DNA of 64,000 nucleotides from Roseomonas gilardii subsp. gilardii (GTDB lineage: Bacteria; Pseudomonadota; Alphaproteobacteria; Acetobacterales; Acetobacteraceae): assembly GCF_023078375.1 (NCBI RefSeq), contig NZ_CP095554.1:375001-439000 (forward strand), read 5' to 3'. Position numbers and translations under genes: made by a program. Shown here one piece after another: positions 56,410-64,000 of the stretch. The notes under the pieces were generated by a model, which saw only the letters and a list, made by a program, of their open reading frames with translations, searched no databases and was not told the origin of the DNA. Numbering within the stretch: the stretch's first letter is position 1; each line of letters opens with the position of its first letter.

Positions 56410-56592
56410 TGAATTGCCCCCGCAAGAAATTCATTGGATGTCCAATACGCGCCCCGCATGTAATTTCCCTTAATCGAGAAAATTTCTATTTTTTATTGAT
56501 TTCGTTTTGCCTTGTGGGTTCTTTGTTCATCACTTGTTCGTGGTTTAACCAGCGGACAACATTCCGAATCAGGAATTTCCCCTTTCCGGGCG
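56410..56592. promoter_or_regulatory. AT-rich region upstream of the DUF4214 gene
   Basis: About 56455-56570 is among the most AT-rich DNA of the window (for example GAAAATTTCTATTTTTTATT). It should contain the promoter of the leftward DUF4214 gene. The base composition contrasts strongly with the flanks and may mark a recombination junction with the adjacent gene remnant. No specific motif is recognised. Confidence 0.4.
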
Positions 56593-57153
56593 GGTGACTG
56601 CAGCACGCGGATCCGCAAGTATGTCGGGCAGACGGGCGGCAAGCTCGCCACGCCCACCGTCATCACCACGGCCTTCACCGATGCGCCGTCCGGCCACACC
56701 GGCATGATCGCCGGGGCCATGTTTCACATGACCGGGGCCTGGCAGCAGTCCGCCGATGTCCAGAAGGAGGGCTTCTACCTCGCCGCCGCCCACAACGCGG
56801 CCTCGGGTGTCGAACTGATCCGGGTTTCCGATCCCGCCAAGGCCGACATCACCCCGCACTACGAGGAGGCGACGGAGGATGCCATCGGCCTGAGCATTCC
56901 CTTCGCCGGTACCTACAAGCGGCCGGAATACGAATGGAGCCGCGCCTATAGCGTGATGACCCAGCCGCCATGCCCTGAACCGGGAGGCCGATGCCGGCGG
57001 CCACGCGGCCTGGACGCAGATACTCGACAGCGGCGCGATGAGCCGGACCCAGGTGCTGCTCAACTTCGCCCATGGCGAGGCCCATCTGAGCGTGGACAAG
57101 GACCAGGTGATGAGCGACATCCCAGAGGCCACTACGGCATCGCCTTCGCCTGA
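56593..57153 (+). pseudogene. Remnant of a second DUF4214-type protein
   Basis: No start codon with a plausible ribosome-binding site exists. The first 370 bases encode an unrecognised fragment (RKYVGQTGGKLATPTVITTA to RPEYEWSRAYSVMTQ). In another frame, about 56965-57130, follows a DUF4214-like tail: RHALNREADAGGHAAWTQIL then SRTQVLLNFAHGEAHLSVDK. It aligns with the last unit of the neighbouring 694-residue protein (YHTALHREPDAGG). A third frame supplies the ending HYGIAFA, matching that protein's NGIAFV. At least two frame changes are needed, of opposite sign, plus a missing 5' end, so this one looks like genuine decay or a chimeric junction. Confidence 0.55.
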
Positions 57154-57186
57154 CAGCCCTGCCCGCTTCCTGGCGGACAGGCGCGC

Positions 57187-58130
57187 TCAGCGCGGCCTGT
57201 CCGTCAGGCTCGAATGGACCCAGCCCCAGGGCTGATCCGCCCCCACCTGGTACCAGCCGCCTAGGGCCTCCCGGAAGACGGACAAGGCGGTGCCGCGCGG
57301 CAAGGTGCGCAGGACCTGCGACGGGTTCCGTGGCTCGGTGCGCAGGTTGCCGGCCTGCCTCATCGTGATCCTCGCGATGACCGGGGCGGCCGGTGCCGCT
57401 TCCTCCACGCGCCGGGCCTGAGCGGGGGTTCCGCATCCGGTCTGGCCGGCACCGGCGCGGCATCCGGCAGGCGGGCCGCCGGGCGGGGATCATCCGTTCC
57501 CGGCCTCGCATCGGGGGCCGGCATGGGCGGCCGTGGCGATGGCGCCTGAGCCGGGGGGATGGCTCCGGGATCAGCGGAAGGCCCCGGCAGGGGCTGGGCC
57601 GGGAGAGCTTGAGGGGGAAGAGGCCGGGCGGGGGGTGGCTGAGGAGGCGCAGGGAAGAGCAGGGTCCGGACAGCCTCCACCCCCTCCGTGGGAAGCAGGA
57701 TCCAACCACCGGCCAGCAGGCCGGCGCAAACCAGCAGGCCAGCCATCCACCCCCTGCCGTGGCGGGTGCCGGGCGGCCGGGATGCCTCGGGGTCGGAAAG
57801 TGGCGCGGGCCGATCGGCCAGTTGCTCCGCCCATCGCTCCCGGGAAGCCTGGGAAGTCGAGAGAAGCCGTTGGACCGCCATCAGCGTGGCCCGCATCTTT
57901 GCCGGGTCAGGCTGCTCGGCCCGAAGCTGCGTCCGGATGTCGAGCAGCAGGAATTCGATATTGGCACGTGCAGGATATGGGATGGAATGCAACCTGCCGG
58001 CGATGTCATCGACCGTTGCCAGGATCCTGAGGGCTTCGAATCTCCGCTTCGCCGTCTGTCCAGCCTGTGCGCCGAATTCCGCCTTGTTCGTTCCCTGCCG
58101 CGATCGCGCATCCTGCTGGAACATATTCAC
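57187..58130 (-). pseudogene. Membrane protein with proline-rich linker and bacterial SH3 domain, frameshifted as read
   Basis: The N-terminal frame has a helical cytoplasmic region (FEALRILATVDDIAGRLHSI, IEFLLLDIRTQLRAEQPDPA), one membrane helix (WMAGLLVCAGLLAGGWILL, about residues 131-150) and about 80 residues of Pro/Ala-rich linker. In a second frame (57187 to about 57420) comes an SH3_3 domain: NLRTEPRNPSQVLRTLPRGT, FREALGGWYQVG and WGWVHSSLTDRPR. One extra C in the CCCCC run near 57426-57430 fuses them as AQARRVEEAAPAAPVIARIT, giving about 314 residues. Start is GTG 58130 or ATG 58124. It probably places an SH3 domain in the periplasm, binding peptidoglycan or another ligand. Its partner is unknown. 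Confidence 0.65.
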
Positions 58131-58435
58131 CCCTGATCTTCCCAGAGTAGCAAAAGGAACATCGCATCAACTTACGATGTTCCCGCGCAAGCCAGCGAAA
58201 GAGATCCTCCTCGTCGCCTCGCTCTTCGATTTCAGGGGACTTAAAAACAGACTCCGGGCATGAGTGCAAATTCCATCGGCGTGCCGCAGGAATTCTTTGG
58301 ATGCCTGGAGTCAGGCTTTCTTGCCCTGCCCGGAAGACTCATCCGGACCACCGGATCGGGCAGCGAAACAATGGGCGGGACGCGCCGTGTCAGCCAAGCC
58401 CCTCTGCTTACCGGAGCAGAGGGGCATGCATCAGA
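58131..58435. other. Spacer between SH3-protein and CapA-like genes
   Basis: The 305 bp stretch contains the promoter side of the leftward SH3 gene (AT-rich near 58135-58180) and the hairpin that probably ends the leftward CapA-like transcript. Small frames here lack ribosome-binding sites and conserved content. Confidence 0.45.
58399..58424 (-). terminator. Hairpin after the CapA-like gene
   Basis: A perfect 10 bp stem, CCCCTCTGCT/AGCAGAGGGG, with a six-base loop, 11 bases beyond the CapA-like stop. There is no T run on the minus strand, so termination would be Rho-assisted or weak. Confidence 0.6.
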
Positions 58436-59102
58436 TCAGCGCGGCGCCTGCTGCCGACCCTCCGCCGGGGTGCCCGCAGCAGCAGCGGATATCCTGATCA
58501 CCCCGACATCGCCATCCGTCTCTATGACGGTGTTGAAGGGCCGTGAGAAATCCTGCAGATCCTTCAGGATACGCTGCGCGACATCATGGTCCGGCACGCG
58601 CGGCGTGCCCATCTGCGACCCGTGCCGGTTGCGGCCCAGATCGAGCGGATAGAGCCGGATTTCGGCGAAGCGACCATTCCCGTAACGGGTCGTGGCCAGG
58701 ACCGTCCCGAGATTGCAGGAGTTTGCAGCCAGGCCCAGCAGCGGGCATTCAACTGCCCGAGCCCCATGGCTGTCGTCGTCGGGCCCGGCATGATCTCGGT
58801 CTGGAACACGTGGCTGGACAGGCCGTAGAAGATTGGCCGCCCCTGTAGATCGCCGCCAGCAGGGCCTCGCCGGCGGTGCTGCCCAGGAGCAGCCGGTTTG
58901 GCTCCTCCCCCACAACGATGTACCACGGACAGATGCGCGGTGCGGGAGCGCCAGCCCTTGGTCCGGGGATGATCGGGCCAGGGATCGTTGCCGAGCAGGG
59001 CAAGGTGTTCAAGGCCATGGAGCGGCGAATGGCCGCCGAACCGGATGAAGAGTGCGTCACCCGCCACGTCACGTCGGAAGGACAAGAAAACCGGATGGTC
59101 AC
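58436..59102 (-). pseudogene. CapA-like (poly-gamma-glutamate synthesis family) gene, broken
   Basis: Three successive frames give one family-like C-terminal half: PWYIVVGEEPNRLLLGSTAG and LLAAIYRG, then GRPIFYGLSSHVFQTE, then ECPLLGLAANSCNLGTVLAT, FAEIRLYPLDLGRNRHGSQM and PRVPDHDVAQRILKDLQDFS. The IYRGRPIFY and EIRLYPLDLG blocks are CapA/PgsA metallophosphatase-family landmarks. Each join needs one extra G (in GGGG near 58845 and in GGG near 58750). The N-terminal metallophosphatase half is missing: upstream of about 59000 no frame is recognisable. So even with base corrections it is a fragment, probably a true pseudogene. Confidence 0.5.
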
Positions 59103-59168
59103 GTGATGTCCGGCGACAGCGAAAGACCCATGGCAGGCGTTGCTTTCGCCATCGCGCCTGCCATGTCC

Positions 59169-59210
59169 TTCTGGATCAGCCCTTCTGGATCAGCCCTTCT
59201 GGATCAGCCC
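59169..59210. repeat. 14-bp tandem repeat, three copies, overlapping the prpB stop
   Basis: TTCTGGATCAGCCC occurs three times exactly, plus a partial fourth unit that enters the prpB coding end. The stop codon TGA of prpB (59204-59206, minus strand) lies inside the unit nearest the gene, so the array seems to have grown outward from the gene's last codons. Confidence 0.85.
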
Positions 59211-60127
59211 TTCTGGGGCATGCCCTGCGGCACCACGGTCCTCACGATGGACGCATCCAGCGCCTCGTAATCGCCATAGCCGATGGTGGCGTAGAGTTCC
59301 GCACGGGTCTGCATGCGGTCGAGCATCTTCTGCGTGCCGCCGTCGCGGCGGATGGCGGCATAGAGTTCCTCCTGCGCCTTGTTCGCGACGCGGAGCGAGG
59401 AGACCGGCCAGATCACCATCGAATAGCCCATCTCCTCGAACTCCTGGGCCGTGAAGAAGGGCGTGCGGCCGAACTCCGTCATGTTGGCCAGCAGCTTCAC
59501 CCCCGGCATGCGGCGGGCGAACTCGCGGAACATCTCCGCATTGGTCAGCGCCTCGGGGAAGATCGCATCCGCCCCCGCTTCCAGATAGAGCCTCGCCCGC
59601 GCCACGGCACCGTCGATGCCCTCGCTGGCCGCCGCATCGGTGCGCGCCACCAGAACGAGGTGCCGCCGCGCCCGCGCCGCCGCGGCCACCTTCGCCGCCA
59701 TGTCATGCGCGTCGGCCAGCTTCTTGTCGTTCAGGTGCCCGCATTTCTTGGGCAGGAGCTGGTCCTCGATATGCACCGCGCCGGCCCCCGCCTCCTCGAA
59801 GGCGCGGACCATGTGCATGACGTTCAGCGCCTCGCCATAGCCCGTGTCGCCATCCACCAGCAGCGGCAGGCCGGAGGCACGCGCAATCTGGCGGATGAAG
59901 AAGCAGACCTCGTCCACCGTGATGATGCCGAGATCCGGCAGGCCCATCGAGGCGGTCATCGCCGCGCCGGACAGGTACAGCCCCTCGAAGCCCGCGGCCT
60001 TCGCCTGCAGCGCCGCCTGGCCGTTATGCGCGCCGGGGAGCTGGAGGATGCCGGGGCTGTCCAGCAGGGCGCGGAACCGTTCCCCGGCCGGACGGTCGGG
60101 GAGGTCGCTGGCGGTGAGATAGGTCAA
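59204..60127 (-). CDS. prpB: 2-methylisocitrate lyase
   Basis: A 307-residue isocitrate-lyase/PEP-mutase superfamily enzyme that splits 2-methylisocitrate into pyruvate and succinate, the last step of the methylcitrate cycle for propionyl-CoA. It shows [40 protein letters not shown], the Mg-binding [16 protein letters not shown] and the catalytic KKCGHL loop. The likely start is TTG 60127, which overlaps the prpC stop in a four-base TTGA; no ATG or GTG lies near. Without TTG the protein would lose its conserved N-terminus. It is the third gene of a D-C-B operon. Confidence 0.92.
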   Translation of the reverse strand: MTYLTASDLPDRPAGERFRALLDSPGILQLPGAHNGQAALQAKAAGFEGLYLSGAAMTASMGLPDLGIITVDEVCFFIRQIARASGLPLLVDGDTGYGEALNVMHMVRAFEEAGAGAVHIEDQLLPKKCGHLNDKKLADAHDMAAKVAAAARARRHLVLVARTDAAASEGIDGAVARARLYLEAGADAIFPEALTNAEMFREFARRMPGVKLLANMTEFGRTPFFTAQEFEEMGYSMVIWPVSSLRVANKAQEELYAAIRRDGGTQKMLDRMQTRAELYATIGYGDYEALDASIVRTVVPQGMPQKG

Positions 60128-61293
60128 GACAGGCTCTCCCGCTTCTCCAGTGGCACGAAGGGACGGTCCTCCGGGCCGGTGTAGTGGGCATTGGGACGGA
60201 TGATCTTGTTGTCCGCCCGCTGTTCCAGCACATGGGCGGACCAGCCGGCCGTGCGGGCGATGACGAAGAGCGGCGTGAACATCGCCGTCGGCACGCCCAT
60301 CATGTGGTAGGAAACGGCGGAGTACCAGTCGAGGTTCGCGAACATCTTCTTGGTGTCCGCCATCACCGCCTCGATGCGCTCCGCGATGCGGAACATCTTC
60401 ATCGACCCGGCCTGCCGCGACAGATCCTCCGCCACCGCCTTGATCACCGCGTTGCGCGGGTCGGAGACGGTATAGACCGGGTGGCCGAAGCCGATCACCA
60501 CCTCCTTGTTCTCGACGCGGCGGCGGATATCCGCCTCGGCCTCGTCCGGATCGGCATAGCGCTTCTGCACGGCGAAGGCGAACTCGTTGGCGCCGCCATG
60601 CTTGGGCCCGCGCAGCGCGCCGATGCCGCCGGCGATGGCGGAATAGAGGTCGGACCCCGTGCCCGCGATCACCCGGCAGGTGAAGGTGGAGGCGTTGAAC
60701 TCGTGCTCGGCATAGAGGTTCAGCGAGGTGTGCATCGCCCGCACCCACTCCGCCGGCGGCTCGCGCCCGTGCAGAAGGTGCAGGAAGTGGCCGCCGATGC
60801 TGTCATCGTCCGTCTCGACCTCGATGCGCCGGCCGTTCTGCGAGAAGTGGTGCCAGTAGAGCAGCATCGAGCCAAGCGAGGCCATCAGGCGGTCGGCGAT
60901 GTCGCGCGCACCGCTCGGGTTGTGGTCCTCCTGCTCCGGCAGGACGCAGCCCAGCGCCGAGACGGCGCTGCGCATCACATCCATCGGATGCGAGGCCGCG
61001 GGCAGCGCCTCCAGCACCTGCTTCACCGCATGGGGGATGCCGCGCCAGGAGCGTAGCTTGGCCTTGTAGCCGCGCAGCTCCGCCTCGGTGGGCAGGGAGC
61101 CATGGACGAGGAGATAGGCGATCTCCTCGAACTCGCATTGCGCCGCGATCTCCAGGATGTCGTAGCCGCGGTAATGCAGGTCGTTGCCGCTGCGCCCCAC
61201 GGTGCAGAGCGCGGTGTTGCCGGCGACGACCCCCGACAGGGCGACGGATTTCTTGGGTTTCGGCGTGCCCGTGGAGGCATGGGTCCCGCTCAT
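60124..61293 (-). CDS. prpC: 2-methylcitrate synthase
   Basis: A 389-residue citrate-synthase-family enzyme condensing propionyl-CoA with oxaloacetate. Features: [40 protein letters not shown], histidine in [32 protein letters not shown], and catalytic [13 protein letters not shown]. The short N-terminus and placement between prpD and prpB favour methylcitrate synthase over housekeeping citrate synthase. ATG 61293 has GGGAGGAGAAG upstream, preferred over the frame start at 61323. Confidence 0.93.
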   Translation of the reverse strand: MSGTHASTGTPKPKKSVALSGVVAGNTALCTVGRSGNDLHYRGYDILEIAAQCEFEEIAYLLVHGSLPTEAELRGYKAKLRSWRGIPHAVKQVLEALPAASHPMDVMRSAVSALGCVLPEQEDHNPSGARDIADRLMASLGSMLLYWHHFSQNGRRIEVETDDDSIGGHFLHLLHGREPPAEWVRAMHTSLNLYAEHEFNASTFTCRVIAGTGSDLYSAIAGGIGALRGPKHGGANEFAFAVQKRYADPDEAEADIRRRVENKEVVIGFGHPVYTVSDPRNAVIKAVAEDLSRQAGSMKMFRIAERIEAVMADTKKMFANLDWYSAVSYHMMGVPTAMFTPLFVIARTAGWSAHVLEQRADNKIIRPNAHYTGPEDRPFVPLEKRESLS

Positions 61294-61306
61294 GGCTTCT
61301 CCTCCC

Positions 61307-62821
61307 TTACCCGTGCCAGCCAAAGATGCCGCGCCGCTCGTTGCGCGCCAGCCTGCCCTGCGGCAGCGCCACGGTCAGCCCGGCGAGTTCCTCCGCCCGC
61401 AGTTCCGGCAGGCGCTGCACCAGCGCGAGGAAGCGCTCCGCCTCCGCCGTGTCGAGGATGCCTTCGGTCAGCGTGCGGAACTTGCGGATGTAGTCCGGCC
61501 GCTTCCAGGGGGTGGCGCCCAGGCTGTGCGCATTGGCCACGGCCAGCTCGTCGCTGATCGTGCTGCCATCCTTCATCCGGATGGTGATGCGGCCACCGAA
61601 GGCCTTCACCGCCGGGTCATGCGTGTGATAGCGCTCGGTCCATTTCGGGTCCTCCACCGTGCGGATCTTGTGCCAGAGCCGCACCGTGTCGGGGCGCCGC
61701 GCCCGCTCCGGGGCATAGGAGCGCACATGGTGCCACTCGCCGTCCTGCAGGGCGACGGCGACGATGTACATGATGGAATGGTCAAGCGTCTCGCGCGACG
61801 CTTCCGGGTCCATCTTCTGCGGGTCGTTGGCGCCGGTGCCGATGACGTAATGCGTGTGATGGCTGGTCTCGATCAGGATGTCGTCCACATCCTCCCAGTC
61901 CTTCACCTTCCGGCCCATGCGGAAGGCGAGGTCGATCAGCGCCTGGCTCTGGTATTCCGCCGAATGCTCCTTGGTATAGGTGTCGAGGATGGCGCGCTTC
62001 GGCTCGCCCTTGCCCGGCAGCGGCACGCGGTAATGCGCGTCCTTGCCGTCCAGCATCCAGGCGATCACGCTGTCCTCGCCTTCGTAGATCGGGCTCGGCG
62101 CGCCCTCGCCCAGCATGGCGCGGTCCACCGCCTCCACCGCCAGCTTGCCGGCATGGGAGGGGGCGAAGGCCTTCCAGGAGCTGATCTCCCCCTTGCGGCT
62201 CTGGCGCGTGGCCGTGGTCACGTGCAGCGCCTGCTGCACCGCCTGGTAGATGGTGGCCGTGTCCAGCCCCAGCAGCGTGCCGATGCCCGCCGCCGCCGAG
62301 GGGCCGAGATGCGCCACATGGTCGATCTTGTGCTTGTGCAGGCAGATCGCCTTCACGAGATCGACCTGGATCTCATAGCCTGTGGCGAGGCCGCGGATCA
62401 GCGCCTTGCCGTCCGCGCCGCATTGCTGCGCCACGGCCAGGACGGGCGGGATGTTGTCGCCGGGATGGGAATATTCCGCTGCCAGGAAGGTGTCGTGGTA
62501 GTCCAGCTCCCGCACCGCCGTGCCGTTCGCCCAGGCGGCCCATTCCGCATGGACGCGGACATCCGGCCCCAGGCCGAAGACCGTGGCGCCGCCCGCGCGG
62601 GGATGCGCCAGGGCCTGGGTCCGCGCCGTGGTGACGGGGTGCCGGTTGATCGCGGCGATGGCGACGGAGGCGTTGTCGATGATCCGGTTGACGATCATCT
62701 CGGAGACTTCCGCCTCGACCGCCACCGGGTCGGTCGCCACCTCGGCGATCTTCCAGGCCAGTTGCTCTTCCCGCTTCAGCCGGTCGGCCTCGGGATGCAC
62801 GTGCACGTCATGGATCTGCAT
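61307..62821 (-). CDS. prpD: 2-methylcitrate dehydratase
   Basis: A 504-residue MmgE/PrpD-family enzyme converting 2-methylcitrate to 2-methyl-cis-aconitate without an iron-sulfur cluster. It carries [60 protein letters not shown] and a C-terminal FGWHG. It is the first gene of the leftward prpDCB operon, divergent from the regulator gene, with GGGAGCGAGG upstream of its ATG. Confidence 0.94.
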   Translation of the reverse strand: MQIHDVHVHPEADRLKREEQLAWKIAEVATDPVAVEAEVSEMIVNRIIDNASVAIAAINRHPVTTARTQALAHPRAGGATVFGLGPDVRVHAEWAAWANGTAVRELDYHDTFLAAEYSHPGDNIPPVLAVAQQCGADGKALIRGLATGYEIQVDLVKAICLHKHKIDHVAHLGPSAAAGIGTLLGLDTATIYQAVQQALHVTTATRQSRKGEISSWKAFAPSHAGKLAVEAVDRAMLGEGAPSPIYEGEDSVIAWMLDGKDAHYRVPLPGKGEPKRAILDTYTKEHSAEYQSQALIDLAFRMGRKVKDWEDVDDILIETSHHTHYVIGTGANDPQKMDPEASRETLDHSIMYIVAVALQDGEWHHVRSYAPERARRPDTVRLWHKIRTVEDPKWTERYHTHDPAVKAFGGRITIRMKDGSTISDELAVANAHSLGATPWKRPDYIRKFRTLTEGILDTAEAERFLALVQRLPELRAEELAGLTVALPQGRLARNERRGIFGWHG

Positions 62822-62923
62822 GGGCTGACCCTCGCTCCCTGGTATTTTGCCAAGTTTGTCATGCTACCCCTGGGAGGTCAGCCCGGCTTTCGGCATAATC
62901 GTGCCATTTCCGGCAGATGTTTT
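62822..62923. promoter_or_regulatory. Divergent prpDCB / regulator promoter region
   Basis: A 102 bp spacer containing TTTTGCCAAGTTTGTC (62845-62860), which resembles the TTTGCAAA-type sites bound by RamB/PrpR-class regulators of propionate and acetate genes. The match is imperfect, and its use here is inference from the regulator family. Confidence 0.35.
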
Positions 62924-64000
62924 GTGAAATCTGTGAAGACCCCACGGCAGCAGGACAGCAAGCTTTTCGCCGGCGACCGGCTGCGGCGGCTGCGCCTGTC
63001 ACGCGGGCTGAGCCAGGCGGCGCTGGCGGAGACGCTCGGCATCTCGCCCAGCTATCTGAGCCAGATGGAGGCGGATCTGCGCCCCCTCACCGCCCGGCTG
63101 CGCCGTCGCGCGGCGGAGCGGCTGGGCGTGCCCGAGGGGCTGTTCGGCGAGGAGCGGGACGAACGCCTCGCCGACAACCTGCGCGAGGCCTGCGGCGACG
63201 CGCTTTTCGGCAAGGGCACCGTCTCGCCGGAGGAGGCCCGGGCGGCGGTGCGGGCGGCGCCGGAGGTGGCGGACCGCTTCCTCACCCTCTACCGCGCCTA
63301 TCTGGCCTTGAGCGAGCAGCACCAGGAGCTGCACGACCGCGTCGCCACCAGGGGGGATGCCGGCGAGGATTTCACCGCCGTGCCGCATTTCCCCTATGAC
63401 GATGTCGGGGACTGGGTGCAGTCGCGCAACAACCATTTCGACCGGCTGGACCGCGCCGCCGAGTCCCTGGCGCAACGGCTGAGCCCCGACGGTGCCATCA
63501 CCCAGGAGCATCTGGCCCGCCATCTGCGCGACCGGCACGGCATCGCCACCGCCGAGATGCCCGGCCTGCTGGCCCAGGGCACGGTCTGGCGGCTGCAAAG
63601 GCGGGAGGGGCAGCTTCTCCTCGCCAAGGAGGCCGCGCCCGCCAGCCGGCTCTTCTGGATGGCGCATGTGATCGCCCTGCTGGAACAGCGCGCGCTGATC
63701 CTGGCCGAGATCCGCGCCGCCGGCCTCGCCAGCGCCGAGGCTCGCGCCCTGGCGCGGATCGGGCTGGCCAACTACTTCGCCGGCGCGCTGCTGATGCCCT
63801 ACGAGCCCTTCCTGCGCGAGGCCGAGTTGCTGCGCTACGACATCGAGCAGTTGCAGACGCGCTTCGGCGCCAGCTACGAGCAGGTCTGCCACCGGCTCAG
63901 CACCCTCCAGCGCCCGGGCCGCCCCGGCATCCCCTTCTTCCTGGTGAAGACGGACATCGCCGGCAATGTGCTGAAGCGCAGCAGCGCCACGCGCTTCCGC
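62924..64000 (+). CDS. XRE/IrrE-type regulator of short-chain acyl metabolism (5' part, runs off the window)
   Basis: At least 359 residues, cut by the window end. Residues about 10-70 hold an XRE-type HTH (LRRLRLSRGLSQAALAETLG, ISPSYLSQMEADLRPLTA). The middle has an IrrE/DUF955-like domain (RHGIATAEMPGLLAQGTVWR, LLMPYEPFLREAELLRYDIE, FGASYEQVCHRLSTLQRPG), and the end begins a DUF2083-like part (PFFLVKTDIAGNVLKRSSAT). This is the RamB/PrpR-like architecture that senses short-chain acyl-CoA status. Starts are two in-frame GTGs (62924 and 62933), neither with a strong Shine-Dalgarno. Divergence from prpDCB makes it the likely operon regulator. Confidence 0.88.
   Translation, partial: MKSVKTPRQQDSKLFAGDRLRRLRLSRGLSQAALAETLGISPSYLSQMEADLRPLTARLRRRAAERLGVPEGLFGEERDERLADNLREACGDALFGKGTVSPEEARAAVRAAPEVADRFLTLYRAYLALSEQHQELHDRVATRGDAGEDFTAVPHFPYDDVGDWVQSRNNHFDRLDRAAESLAQRLSPDGAITQEHLARHLRDRHGIATAEMPGLLAQGTVWRLQRREGQLLLAKEAAPASRLFWMAHVIALLEQRALILAEIRAAGLASAEARALARIGLANYFAGALLMPYEPFLREAELLRYDIEQLQTRFGASYEQVCHRLSTLQRPGRPGIPFFLVKTDIAGNVLKRSSATRFR

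Noticed and set aside
62917-63399. 160-residue frame starting at ATG 62917
   Set aside because: It is in a different frame from the clear XRE/IrrE regulator and shows only Gly/Ala/Arg-rich sequence.

Overview
The window is about 64 kb of very GC-rich chromosome from an alphaproteobacterium, most likely an Acetobacteraceae member of the Roseomonas type. This is an inference from gene order and coding style: SRP RNA-dnaX-ybaB-recR as a housekeeping block, pckA beside a ChvI/ChvG two-component pair, a prpDCB methylcitrate operon with a divergent XRE/IrrE-type regulator, many periplasmic binding proteins with twin-arginine-like signals, and GTG/TTG starts. There are no rRNA or tRNA genes, IS elements, integrases or CRISPR arrays.

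Layout. 0.3-4.3 kb: leftward rmuC, a LysR regulator and an M14-type peptidase. 4.6-13.0 kb: a small membrane protein, then a rightward operon with a complete peptide/nickel-type ABC importer (binding protein, two permeases, fused double ATPase), a frameshifted flavin oxidoreductase, an ATC-hydrolase-family protein and a PfkB kinase. 13.0-21.4 kb: SRP RNA, dnaX, pirin, a methyltransferase with a divergent MmyB-type regulator, cupin, class V aminotransferase, ybaB and recR. 21.5-25.6 kb: a VasI/TagO-like exported protein, a DUF4403 protein, LysR, and a tiny secreted-protein/peptide unit. 25.9-33.1 kb: pckA, HugZ-like protein, chvI, chvG and a REC-PAS-GGDEF-EAL c-di-GMP protein. 33.4-41.2 kb: two SDRs, NIPSNAP, two Leu/Ile/Val-type binding proteins without permeases, a KstD-like flavoprotein and an AraC regulator. 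41.5-53.9 kb: a CobW GTPase with a D-aminoacylase-like amidohydrolase, then an FMNH2-dependent monooxygenase, flavin reductase, cytosine-deaminase-like amidohydrolase, a Cys/Met-metabolism PLP enzyme, an iron-complex-type binding protein and a complete polar amino-acid/cystine-type ABC importer. This looks like a scavenging locus for a nitrogen- or sulfur-containing organic compound. 54.3-59.1 kb: a DUF4214 protein with an SGNH-like front end, a broken DUF4214 relative, an SH3 protein and a broken CapA-like gene. 59.2-64 kb: prpB, prpC, prpD and their probable regulator, cut by the window end.

Two window-wide observations matter most. First, a roughly 310-330 bp non-coding element occurs three times (15.2, 41.2 and 54.0 kb), each time between the 3' ends of converging genes and always in the same orientation. 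It carries five hairpins and a long-range helix, with compensatory base changes between copies; a fourth site at 44.1 kb carries only its last hairpin. I do not recognise it as a described family. Second, at least seven otherwise well-conserved genes are broken by the apparent loss of exactly one base, mostly in short G or C runs. That uniform sign points to homopolymer undercalling in the assembly rather than real gene decay, so those genes are annotated as probably intact in the organism.
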